Assembly: GCA_002700845.1 (NCBI GenBank)
Contig: PAFA01000076.1
Coordinates: 1-33,248 of the forward strand
From: Phycisphaerae bacterium
Lineage (GTDB): Bacteria > Planctomycetota > Phycisphaerae > Phycisphaerales > SM1A02
DNA: 33,248 nucleotides
Direction: 5' to 3'
The notes beneath the pieces are model-generated. The model ran no database searches, was not told where the DNA came from, and worked only from the letters and a program-made list of their open reading frames with translations. This document shows positions 8,132-16,829 of this stretch, one piece after another (within the stretch, counting starts at the first letter, position 1; each line of letters opens with the position of its first letter). Made by a program: the position numbers and the translations under genes.

Positions 8132-9940
8132 ATGCCACGATCATTTCTGCCCATCCTGAGCACATTGGTCTTGGTGCCCATTCTTCTCGTACTGGGTGGT
8201 GCCACTGATCTTGTCTCTGGGCTGATCTCCGCCCTGCCTTCGGTGGGCTTGGCCATGCTGTGGTGGTTGTCCGCTCGCGGCTTTGGGCACTGGCTGATGC
8301 CCCATTCGTCCGAATTGGGCGCTGTGATTGGCGTGATCGTGTTGCTCTTCTTGGAGCAATGCCTCGGTCGGCTTGGGGTCCTGGATCTAACCACTGCCTG
8401 GGGACTCTTGGCGCTCGGCCTTCTGGGTCATCGCCGAACGATCTCCATGTCGAGCGCGTGGCTCAAATTGGAGTGGACATGGGTGTTGCCACTTGGACTC
8501 CTCGTAACCGCTGCACTGATCCCTCCCGGTTGGCTCTGGGACACAGAGTTCGGCGGCTACGACGTGTTGTCCTACCACTTGGCTCTCCCCGCGGATTGGT
8601 GGGCACTTGGCCAAATGGGACCATTGACCACCAATGCCTATTCCGGATTACCCAACGCGGCGGAAGGCGCATTCCTGCACCTCCACGCGTTGACCGCCGG
8701 AACTCATGATGTAACCGGTCTTGCGGCACAAATACTCTGTGCCTTCCTGGTCATTCACTCCGCAAAATTGCTTCGCAAGCAACACCCCACGGCGGCTTTG
8801 GTGTTCCTAATGACCCCCTGGGTATTGGTGACCGGATCCATGGCATACACCGAGGCTTTTGTCTTGCTTCCGGCAACCGCACTTTTTTTGCGCTTGCGTG
8901 AACAACCCATCGCGGGCGAAGCCTGCTGTATTGGCCTTCTCGCCGGCGGCATTGCGCTGGCCAAGCCGAGCGCAGCGTTGCTGCTGGCATTGCCATTCGC
9001 CATTTTGTATTTCTCCGAACCCAACCGGCGCCAGCTCAAGCCTGCAATGCTGTCGATCGGTATCGCGATGATCGTGACGGCACCTTGGATCACAGACAAC
9101 CTTTGCACTTTTGGATCACCCTTTTTCCCGTTGCTCACTGGCACATTCGGTCTGGGGCCTTGGACGACTTTACAAAGCGAAAACTGGGAGGCTGCACATA
9201 CTGGGGGAGGAAACCTGGCTGCTCTTTGGAACCAGTGGCTGGCGTACCGGACGATGGGACATTGGCAATGGAGTGTGACCCCATGGCTAGCGCTGATTGG
9301 TCTAGCAATGGCACCTTCAAAAGATCGAGCCAAAGAGACAATTGCCTTATTGACTGGTCTCATTGTGTTTCTAAGCATGACCCACGGCCAATCCCGGTTT
9401 TTGCTTCCGATGCTCCCACTGCTTGCACTCCTTGCCGCACGTCCCCTCAATCGCTGGCCTAAATACATTGTTTGGGCCAGCCTTTTGGTGCCATTGGCAA
9501 CTTTTTTCGGACAGCGGCAAGGCCAGCCAACCGCTGCTTTTGGCTTGGCCAGAATTCTTGATGGCCGAGAAGCCATACCAGGTACCTCACCCAATCCAAT
9601 GGGAGCGATTCGGGCGTTGCCTGATTCCGCAAAAATTCTTGGCGTTGGGGTCGCCGATGGCTGGAGGTTCCCGCGGGTTGCTCGCCATTCCGTCTGGGAC
9701 CAAGGTCCCTTTGATGCATTTGACATCACAACCCTTACCGAGCAAGGCTGGAGCCATGTTCTTGTGAATGACACAATGCTGCAAATTTGGGATCAATCCG
9801 GCTGGAACCTACCGGGAAGATCTTGGGAAGAGGTCCAAATACGTCTCCGTGAGGGAAAGGCCATTGCCCTCACCGATTTCTCGGGAATGACGCTTTGGCG
9901 GCTTCCGGCTGAAGACGGAGTTCCGCTTGTAGATCCTTAA
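8132..9940 (+). CDS. Polytopic membrane protein, probable GT-C/GT39-type glycosyltransferase
   Basis: Many hydrophobic helices (MPRSFLPILSTLVLVPILLVLGG...). The motif YDVLSYHLALPADWWALGQ...NAYSGLPNAAEGAFLHLHAL resembles GT-C extracytoplasmic loops. ATG at 8132. Confidence 0.65.
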   Translation: MPRSFLPILSTLVLVPILLVLGGATDLVSGLISALPSVGLAMLWWLSARGFGHWLMPHSSELGAVIGVIVLLFLEQCLGRLGVLDLTTAWGLLALGLLGHRRTISMSSAWLKLEWTWVLPLGLLVTAALIPPGWLWDTEFGGYDVLSYHLALPADWWALGQMGPLTTNAYSGLPNAAEGAFLHLHALTAGTHDVTGLAAQILCAFLVIHSAKLLRKQHPTAALVFLMTPWVLVTGSMAYTEAFVLLPATALFLRLREQPIAGEACCIGLLAGGIALAKPSAALLLALPFAILYFSEPNRRQLKPAMLSIGIAMIVTAPWITDNLCTFGSPFFPLLTGTFGLGPWTTLQSENWEAAHTGGGNLAALWNQWLAYRTMGHWQWSVTPWLALIGLAMAPSKDRAKETIALLTGLIVFLSMTHGQSRFLLPMLPLLALLAARPLNRWPKYIVWASLLVPLATFFGQRQGQPTAAFGLARILDGREAIPGTSPNPMGAIRALPDSAKILGVGVADGWRFPRVARHSVWDQGPFDAFDITTLTEQGWSHVLVNDTMLQIWDQSGWNLPGRSWEEVQIRLREGKAIALTDFSGMTLWRLPAEDGVPLVDP

Positions 9941-10982
9941 TCGCTTGACGGACCAATTGCATCAAGGTCTTCCAGTCTTTTTGATCATCACTCCGCACTG
10001 TTGAGTCGAGCGACAACAATTCCACTTCAAGAGCTCCCAACTCACCCTGCCGAGCGATCGGACTTCGGTTGGCATCCACTGCCCGCTGGTAAATCTCTAA
10101 GGCTTGTTCAAATGACATACCGGCGTTCTCAGCGACTTGGTCTTGTGATGCCGTAGGAAAATCGCTTTGACTCGGGCTTGGCAGAAGAACAATCGGCGGG
10201 GCAAGATCGGCGGGTGGCAAAACCGTTGGTCCAGCTGGGGCATCAAGTGCTTGATCTTTTTTCTGTACTGGCACACGTGGAGAAGTCTCCGCTTCGGGCT
10301 TCGATTGAATCTCCTGAAGCACAATCAACGCCACCACGCCAAGAATCAACGTACCAAGCAGCCACTGCAAAGTATTCTGGCGTCTTCGGGCTGCCAAAAG
10401 TTCACGACGAAGGTTGTTGGACATCCGAGAAGGCGGTTCGCTTTCGGCCGGTTGACTTGCGTGGATTTCAGCTCGATCCTGAATCTGAAAATGCTCCGGT
10501 ACGGTCTGCTCCTCAACCGGCGCATCGACAAAAGCAGGTGGCAATGATTCGGAAGAATTTAAACCCAAACGATCTCTATCAAGAGTGACACAGAAATTCG
10601 CATGGCATGAACTGCAGGCGTCATCTTCAGGTGACACGGCCGCCTGGCAAGCATGGCAAACGCCAAAGTGGTGGGATACGCCTGGCACCTTCCGAGCCAC
10701 GGTCCAAAACTGACTTGTCGTCGGACCCCGAACAACATCCGTGGCACACAATCGCTGCTGCTTGATTCGTCGAAGCAATGTCTCGTATCTCATCCCGGGA
10801 GCAAAAGGACGATTGGTGTCCCGAACAAACCACGGGCCAAGATCAGCCTTCGTCTGTTCACGGCTGTCAGGATCAAGAGGGCCATGACAGTAGTTGCAGA
10901 TGCCTGGAAGTTGATCTTTATGAACGCCCCCGCAATAAGGACAAACAAAAAACCTAGGAACACTTGAGTTGGTCTCGGCCAT
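9870..10982 (-). CDS. Zinc-ribbon, single-pass membrane protein
   Basis: CPYCGGVHKDQLPGICNYC and CHACQAAVSPEDDACSSC zinc ribbons flank a GPWFVRDTNRPFAPGMRYETLLRRI domain; one TM helix LQWLLGTLILGVVALIVLQ. ATG at 10982 with an AAAGGAGAG Shine-Dalgarno. Confidence 0.7.
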   Translation of the reverse strand: MAETNSSVPRFFVCPYCGGVHKDQLPGICNYCHGPLDPDSREQTKADLGPWFVRDTNRPFAPGMRYETLLRRIKQQRLCATDVVRGPTTSQFWTVARKVPGVSHHFGVCHACQAAVSPEDDACSSCHANFCVTLDRDRLGLNSSESLPPAFVDAPVEEQTVPEHFQIQDRAEIHASQPAESEPPSRMSNNLRRELLAARRRQNTLQWLLGTLILGVVALIVLQEIQSKPEAETSPRVPVQKKDQALDAPAGPTVLPPADLAPPIVLLPSPSQSDFPTASQDQVAENAGMSFEQALEIYQRAVDANRSPIARQGELGALEVELLSLDSTVRSDDQKDWKTLMQLVRQAIKDLQAELRLQPEAAKASFPRNR

Positions 10983-11004
10983 TGTCTCTCCTTTCTTGAA
11001 CTCA

Positions 11005-12906
11005 TCAACCCGAGTGCTTCGCCCCTTGTGCGATCCACTTCTCAATCAACATGATCTCTTCTTTGGTGAGGAGATCACCTCTCGGCGGCATGACACCGTC
11101 GTCGTCGTCGGAAAGTTTGATCCGCTCCATAAGCAAACTACCCATGGCGTCACCAGGAAGGATTGTCCACCAGTCTTCTTCACCCTCTGGGAAAGCGGCC
11201 GCAATGGGTTCCAGACGAAGCCCACCCTTCTTCTTTTTGGGCCCGTGGCAGGAAACGCAGCGTGCCTCAAAAATTGGCTTAATGTGAGATGTGAAATCCA
11301 CCGCATCCACTTCAACGACGGCTGGTTCCTCGGCCGGCACCGAGCTTTCTTCGACCGAATTCGTGTCTTCCGCAATCAACACTTCGGGAACCGGCTCGGG
11401 CAACGGCTGAGTAACACCCGTGATACGAAGCGACGGTCGGTCTAGCGCAAAAGCCAGTGCCGCTTCGTTTGTCATGCCTGATCCCCAAATGTGCAATCGC
11501 TCCAATTTTTTAAGTTTTGAAAGCGTGACGAACAGGTCATCTGTGCACCTCGTACCGTAGAGATTCAAGCGGGACAACTTTGGACTCTTTTGTACCACTG
11601 GTGCAATTGCATTTCCCAGCTGCGTTCCGCCCAGACGAAGATCACGGAGTTCTGGAAATCCAGACATTCGCAACAAACCGGGGTCGCTCACCGCCGAACG
11701 AGATAAGTCGAGTCGTACCAGGACCGGCTCAATCCCGCGCAACAAGAGGAGGTCCTGATTGCTGGCCGCCGGACGGAGTAAAGACAGATTGACTTCAAGG
11801 CCAAAGTGCCGTTGAGCCACAGACTGCACCACTGCGCCACGCTCCCGCAACGCGGCAACCGACTTTTCAATCAAAACCATTTGTGCTTCAGTTGGTTCTG
11901 GCACTCCCAAGGGGTCAAGTCGTCGCGCGTCGGGCGCTTGGGTTGCAATACGCTTGATTTGGTCAAGACCTGGACCATGAGCTCCGTCATTCACCCACGA
12001 CACGATCTTTTGAATGTCTGCGGCCGGAACCCCATCTCCTTTGGGCGGCATCGCTTCGTCATCATCTCGGGGCAAAAGCATGCGTTGAACCAACAATGAA
12101 GAGCTTCCATCGCCAGGAAGAATGGTCCAAAAGTCTTCATCACCCTCGGGGAAAGCATCTGAAATGGGTTCTAGCCGGAGTCCACCCTTCTTCTTCCGTG
12201 AGCCATGACATTCCACGCAATAGGCTTCAAGAATGGGTTGAATGTCTTTCACAAAGTCCATCTTGACCGAGGAAGGGTTTGTCTCCGTCGCCACTTCCGG
12301 TGATTTGGGCGGTTGTGATTCTTCCAACTCAACCGGAAGAGTGAACGCCGGCTCACCTGAGGGCTCATCGACTTCAGGGTCTGAAGGCACACCAGCAAGT
12401 TGATTCATGACTTCGGGATGCACCACAGTGTTCGATGAACGCCAAGTCTGCAGTGGCTCTAACAAATAGCCTTCGCCCCAGCTCATGGTCCCACCGAAAT
12501 GACCGGTCACCCCAACTCCGATGGCACCGCAAAAGAGCGTCGCGCGGAAAGGGGTGGTCCGATTTCTGAGCAATACACACAGGAAGGTCAAAGCAAGAAC
12601 TCCGACTGCCGTCCAGCGGTGCCACTCCAATGTGGAAGCCATGACACGCGAGATCGGCTCCCGCTCCGACATGGTCCAACCAGCGAAGGAAGCGGCAAAG
12701 GTTGCGGGCAGGGCAAACCAAACCAGACCTCGAGCCATCGCACTTACTTCTGAAGATTTCTTAAAAAGCCCCCCCAGCTCCGATATTGCAGCAACCACCA
12801 ATAGGGCCACAGGGAAGTGAACGAGAATCGGGTGGGTCCTACCAACCAACTGGAGCAGTGCGACTTGTAATTCTGACTCGGGCACAACAAATCCTTCGTG
12901 ATTCAC
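11005..12906 (-). CDS. Membrane DUF2231-like / LRR protein with two planctomycete-type cytochrome c domains
   Basis: N-terminal TM region (RTHPILVHFPVALLVVAAISELGG), two CxxCH domains (CVECHGSRKKKGGLRLEPI and CVSCHGPKKKKGGLRLEPI), and a leucine-rich region between them. Confidence 0.85.
   Translation of the reverse strand: MNHEGFVVPESELQVALLQLVGRTHPILVHFPVALLVVAAISELGGLFKKSSEVSAMARGLVWFALPATFAASFAGWTMSEREPISRVMASTLEWHRWTAVGVLALTFLCVLLRNRTTPFRATLFCGAIGVGVTGHFGGTMSWGEGYLLEPLQTWRSSNTVVHPEVMNQLAGVPSDPEVDEPSGEPAFTLPVELEESQPPKSPEVATETNPSSVKMDFVKDIQPILEAYCVECHGSRKKKGGLRLEPISDAFPEGDEDFWTILPGDGSSSLLVQRMLLPRDDDEAMPPKGDGVPAADIQKIVSWVNDGAHGPGLDQIKRIATQAPDARRLDPLGVPEPTEAQMVLIEKSVAALRERGAVVQSVAQRHFGLEVNLSLLRPAASNQDLLLLRGIEPVLVRLDLSRSAVSDPGLLRMSGFPELRDLRLGGTQLGNAIAPVVQKSPKLSRLNLYGTRCTDDLFVTLSKLKKLERLHIWGSGMTNEAALAFALDRPSLRITGVTQPLPEPVPEVLIAEDTNSVEESSVPAEEPAVVEVDAVDFTSHIKPIFEARCVSCHGPKKKKGGLRLEPIAAAFPEGEEDWWTILPGDAMGSLLMERIKLSDDDDGVMPPRGDLLTKEEIMLIEKWIAQGAKHSG
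11008..12262 (-). repeat. Intragenic duplication of a cytochrome c domain (copies about 11008-11298 and 11975-12262)
   Basis: Protein copies CVECHGSRKKKGGLRLEPISDAFPEGDEDFWTILPGDGSSSLLVQRMLL..DDDEAMPPKGD and CVSCHGPKKKKGGLRLEPIAAAFPEGEEDWWTILPGDAMGSLLMERIKL..DDDGVMPPRGD are strongly alike. Confidence 0.9.
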
Positions 12907-12941
12907 GAAGAAGAGTCTATCGGAGCGGACGGATAATAATT

Positions 12942-13838
12942 TTAGGAGTTCGGAACTCGAAGGCCGCGGGAGAACAGCACCAATTCACGCATGGTGGTGG
13001 CGGTATGGACCCCTGAAATGCCTCGGGTGAGCTCATCAGGAAGCCTTCGTCCGCCCACAATGACAGAGCCATTCATCCCGAGCATGGTTTCGGAAAGCAT
13101 TTCCAAACCCTGCCGAAGATTGGCATCTGGTGAGTCGACCGAAACACTTACCCAAACCAATTTTGCTTTGGCACGAATGGCTGCCGTACGAAGGACTTCA
13201 AATGGTGAACTGGGGCCAAGATTCGCTGTACGCCAGCCATCCCCAAGTAACGAAAGAGCTGCACAAAGAGAAGGGACCAGGTAAGGGTCACCTGAAGGTG
13301 CGCCACCGATAGCAACTGGGGCCGTTTCTGGGGACTGCACCATGCGACGCAGTTGCTGCAGAGCCTGCAGAATAATGTCGACCGCTCGGTGCTCTTCCGC
13401 GATGCGGGTGTTCTTCTCTTGATTGCCGGTGGTCCGGGCCCATGCGTGGCCTACTTGCTCAAGGCAATGACGAACTGGGCCGTCGCACAAACTTGCGAAA
13501 CTGCTGCCGGAAAGATATTCGTGAGAAAGAAAGCCGATGGACTCTTCTTCTCGACCTGAAAGCACCAACTCGGAGAAATGCTCGTTGCTGTTTTCTGAAC
13601 CTTCGGATGGGTGACGCTGCATTGTGATGCCGAGCAACGATGGCTCGACGACCGAAATACTCGAATCACGAATGAATCGAACGGCTTCAGCCAGTTGGAT
13701 GCGTCGATGCCCTCCAGCTGTTCGGTGGCATTCCAAACGGCCGGAATCTGCCCAACGCTTCAGCGAGGATTCGCTGACGCCGGTGGCACGAGCCAGATCT
13801 TTAGGTGAAAGCAATTGCTTCATAAGGTGTTCAATCAT
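12942..13838 (-). CDS. MerR-type HTH plus cobalamin-binding-like domain transcriptional regulator (CarH/LitR-like architecture, degenerate B12 motif)
   Basis: HTH MKQLLSPKDLARATGVSESSLKRWADSGRLECHRTAGGHRRIQLAEAVRFI; helical bundle with RIAEEHRA; Rossmann-like GGAPSGDPYLVPSLCAALSLLGDGWRTANLGPSSP...VIVGGRRL. Start uncertain (13838, 13823 or 13886). Confidence 0.82.
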   Translation of the reverse strand: MIEHLMKQLLSPKDLARATGVSESSLKRWADSGRLECHRTAGGHRRIQLAEAVRFIRDSSISVVEPSLLGITMQRHPSEGSENSNEHFSELVLSGREEESIGFLSHEYLSGSSFASLCDGPVRHCLEQVGHAWARTTGNQEKNTRIAEEHRAVDIILQALQQLRRMVQSPETAPVAIGGAPSGDPYLVPSLCAALSLLGDGWRTANLGPSSPFEVLRTAAIRAKAKLVWVSVSVDSPDANLRQGLEMLSETMLGMNGSVIVGGRRLPDELTRGISGVHTATTMRELVLFSRGLRVPNS

Positions 13839-13974
13839 TAGCCTTGTTCCGAGTCGCGTGTTGCCAAACGTTCGAATTTGATTCATTTTTGCCGTAAAAA
13901 GGTGATTCCGCTGGTCCAAATCGTCAAAAAAGGTCAATTCGACCATGTGACGCAGAAGACGCCTAGCATCAGGC

Positions 13975-14706
13975 ATGCAAGGCACCCGAATCGTTCTCAT
14001 TGGTGGATCTGGCGGAATTGGTCAGAAAACCGCCTCAAATCTGATGGCCCACGGGGCTCAAGTCTGCATTACTGGGCGTGACCCTGGTCGACTGGAAACC
14101 GCCAGCAGTGCCTTGGGGTGCCCGGGTCATGTGCTTGAAGCCAGTGACTTCGAAGCCACGGGCTCCATGCTGGAATCTGCTCGAGACCGCATGGGAGGAC
14201 TTGATGGTGTGGTTTGTCTGGCGGGATCAATTTTGTTGAAGCCCATCACCATGACTTCACAGTCTGAATTTGATGAGACCATTCTGCGCAACCTGACCAC
14301 GGCATTCTCCGTCACTCGGGCCTCGGTTCGAGTTCTCAGCGGCGGCGGAAGCGTTGTCCTGATGAGTTCGGCCGCCGCAACGATGGGACTGCCAAACCAT
14401 GAAGCCATTGCCGCCGCCAAAGGTGGTGTAGAAGGATTGGTGCGTTCCAGCGCCGCAACCTACGCCCGCAAAGGCATTCGTATCAATGCCATTGCCCCCG
14501 GCCTCGTAGATACCCCCATGGCTTCACGTATCACCGCCTCAGAACGAACTTTGGAACATTCCAAGAACATGCATCCATTAGGGCGAATTGGGAAGCCTGA
14601 AGATGTGGCCAACCTGTTGTCGTTCCTGATGGATCCTGCCAACGACTGGATTACTGGACAAATACTTGGTGTTGATGGTGGCCTCTCTCGGGTTCGGATT
14701 GGATAA
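13975..14706 (+). CDS. Short-chain dehydrogenase/reductase-like protein lacking the catalytic Tyr
   Basis: N-terminal GGSGGIG nucleotide motif; C-terminal RINAIAPGLVDTPMA and GQILGVDGG. The YxxxK position reads IAAAK (PNHEAIAAAKGG). Confidence 0.9.
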   Translation: MQGTRIVLIGGSGGIGQKTASNLMAHGAQVCITGRDPGRLETASSALGCPGHVLEASDFEATGSMLESARDRMGGLDGVVCLAGSILLKPITMTSQSEFDETILRNLTTAFSVTRASVRVLSGGGSVVLMSSAAATMGLPNHEAIAAAKGGVEGLVRSSAATYARKGIRINAIAPGLVDTPMASRITASERTLEHSKNMHPLGRIGKPEDVANLLSFLMDPANDWITGQILGVDGGLSRVRIG

Positions 14707-14715
14707 TCCAAAGCA

Positions 14716-15615
14716 ATGCGTATTCTGACGACTGGTTCCTCGGGGATGATTGGTTCCGCTCTGGTCAATGTTCTGACCAACGAGGGGCATGAGGTGTATT
14801 CCTTGGTTCGCCCAGGCAGCAACCGCCAGGGCATCCAATGGGAACCTGGTCGATCCGTAGAAGATCACCCCCACCTGAATAACCTTGATGCCGTAGTACA
14901 TCTCGCGGGCGCGGGCATTGCTGATCGACGATGGACCAAAGCTCGAAAAGAAGTGTTGTGGCAAAGCCGGGTGGAAGCGACTGCCCATCTTCGGGCCGAA
15001 TTGGAACAAAGGCCCTCCCCCCCAAAGCGATTTCTGTCGGCTTCAGCAATTGGGTGGTACGGCCATCGCGATCATGACATCCTTGATGAATCATCCACTC
15101 CTGGGCATGGGTTTCTGGCCGACTTGTGCGCCGCTTGGGAATCCGCCGCACAAAGCAACCAGATGAGTGTCGCTCATTTGCGATTCGGTTTGGTGCTTGA
15201 TCGATCCGGTGGGGCACTGGCCAAAATGCTTCCACCCTTCCGCCTTGGCCTTGGCGGACCGCTAGGTGATGGGCGGCATTGGCAAAGCTGGATTGGTCTG
15301 AGTGATGCGGTTCGTCAACTCAAGTACCTTTGCGAGGCCCCACTTGATCAAGTGAAAGGCGTTCACAATATTGTCGCTCCAGAGCCCGTGCTGCAAAAAG
15401 ATTTTGCGTCCGCCCTTGGACGCATTTTGCGGCGGCCGGCATTTCTACCTACCCCACGTTGGGTGATCAAAATGATCTTTGGGGATATGGGCAAAGAAGC
15501 TTTGCTTGCTTCGACGCGCGTGATGCCGAAGCGAAGGCTCAAATCAGGCCCCTCATTTCTTACGCCCAAACTGGAGGACGCATTGATTGAGGCGTTGGGC
15601 AGGTCATCGCGCTGA
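14716..15615 (+). CDS. TIGR01777-type NAD-dependent epimerase (DUF1731 C-terminus)
   Basis: MRILTTGSSGMIGSALVNVLTNEGHEVYSLVRP...NLDAVVHLAGAGIADRRWTKARKEVLWQSRVEAT...SASAIGWYG; C-terminal ARVMPKRRLKSGPSFLTPKLEDAL-like. Confidence 0.93.
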   Translation: MRILTTGSSGMIGSALVNVLTNEGHEVYSLVRPGSNRQGIQWEPGRSVEDHPHLNNLDAVVHLAGAGIADRRWTKARKEVLWQSRVEATAHLRAELEQRPSPPKRFLSASAIGWYGHRDHDILDESSTPGHGFLADLCAAWESAAQSNQMSVAHLRFGLVLDRSGGALAKMLPPFRLGLGGPLGDGRHWQSWIGLSDAVRQLKYLCEAPLDQVKGVHNIVAPEPVLQKDFASALGRILRRPAFLPTPRWVIKMIFGDMGKEALLASTRVMPKRRLKSGPSFLTPKLEDALIEALGRSSR

Positions 15616-16817
15616 TGGGAGTCATCGTCATTGGCGCTGGGCTCTCTGGACTGGCCGCGGCACGAACCCTGCAACGTGCTGGTCGTGAAGTAACTGTTTT
15701 AGAACAGTCACCAGAAATTGGGGGCAGGGTCAAGACAACTGAAATTGACGGCTACCGAATTGACCAGGGATTCCAAGTCCTTCTCACGGCATATCAAGAG
15801 GCTGCTGAAATCTGGCCCGAGGATGAAATGGACTTGTTCCCCTTCGCCGCCGGCGCTGTAATCCATGGCCACCAAACAAAGCGAGTGTTTGATCCGCTTC
15901 GCCATCCCACAACACTTTGGGCCACGTTGCGCTCTGGACTCTGCAACTTTCATGACGTTAAAGGATTGCTTGGGCTGCGCCTTGGACTGCGTGGAATTCG
16001 CGGCCTTCCGACCAAGACCAACGACGAAAAAGCCCCTGATTTCCTCAAGCGTCTTGGATTTTCAGACCAGTTCATGAATGCCTTCTTCCGACCCTTTCTC
16101 GGTGGAGTTTTCTTGGATGAATCCCTAGCCGTTCCGGCCGATGCGGTTCGTTTTGTGATGGCCATGTTCGCCCGGGGCGAAGCGGCACTTCCCGCCCAAG
16201 GCATGGCCGAACTTCCTACGCATTTGGCCAAAGGGCTGACCATTGAGTGCAATTGCAAGGTCATCAACGTCGAACCAAAGCTGATCACCCTTGAAGACGG
16301 AAGTTCTCGATTCACCGAAGCTGTCGTCGACACCCGTCCTCCAGATTCAATGAACTGGCGTTCGACAGAAATGATGGCCTTCCGCAGTCCGCCACCGGTC
16401 GATATGACACCCGTGCTTCACCTTGCCGATCTCAATGACCGACCCGACAGTCCCGTGTTGCACGCGTGCGCTCCAAGCTTGGTGGCCCCGGGATACGCCC
16501 CTCCTGGGCAGGGGATTCTGTACGCAACACTCCGAACTGATCGAAAAGCCGCCCATGTGTCCGAGGTTCAGGAAACCTTGGCGGCGTGGTTTGAAATCCC
16601 TCAGAAAGAAATAGAGCATCTCACCACCATCTCCGTCCGACACGCTCTGCCGAACTCACCCTGTCAATCAACCCAAAACCCTCGAGACCGGGGCATCTAC
16701 CGAAGTGGTGATTGGATGACACACGCCTCGATTGAAGGAGCACTTCGCTCAGGGCGTATTGCCGCCGAAGCCGTGCTTCACGATCTGGACGCTGATCAAT
16801 TCAGCGCCGCGTCGTAA
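15615..16817 (+). CDS. FAD-dependent amine-oxidase/phytoene-desaturase-like oxidoreductase
   Basis: VIVIGAGLSGLAAARTLQRAGREVTVLEQSPEIGGRVKTTEIDGYRIDQGFQVLLTAYQEA. TGATG overlap with the upstream gene. Confidence 0.9.
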   Translation: MGVIVIGAGLSGLAAARTLQRAGREVTVLEQSPEIGGRVKTTEIDGYRIDQGFQVLLTAYQEAAEIWPEDEMDLFPFAAGAVIHGHQTKRVFDPLRHPTTLWATLRSGLCNFHDVKGLLGLRLGLRGIRGLPTKTNDEKAPDFLKRLGFSDQFMNAFFRPFLGGVFLDESLAVPADAVRFVMAMFARGEAALPAQGMAELPTHLAKGLTIECNCKVINVEPKLITLEDGSSRFTEAVVDTRPPDSMNWRSTEMMAFRSPPPVDMTPVLHLADLNDRPDSPVLHACAPSLVAPGYAPPGQGILYATLRTDRKAAHVSEVQETLAAWFEIPQKEIEHLTTISVRHALPNSPCQSTQNPRDRGIYRSGDWMTHASIEGALRSGRIAAEAVLHDLDADQFSAAS

Positions 16818-16829
16818 CATCTTGCAACG

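Noticed and set aside
8755-9774. 339-aa minus-strand ORF opposite the GT-C-like gene
   Set aside because: Shadow ORF with no family motif and Arg/Pro/Ser-rich composition; the opposite strand has a coherent polytopic membrane protein.
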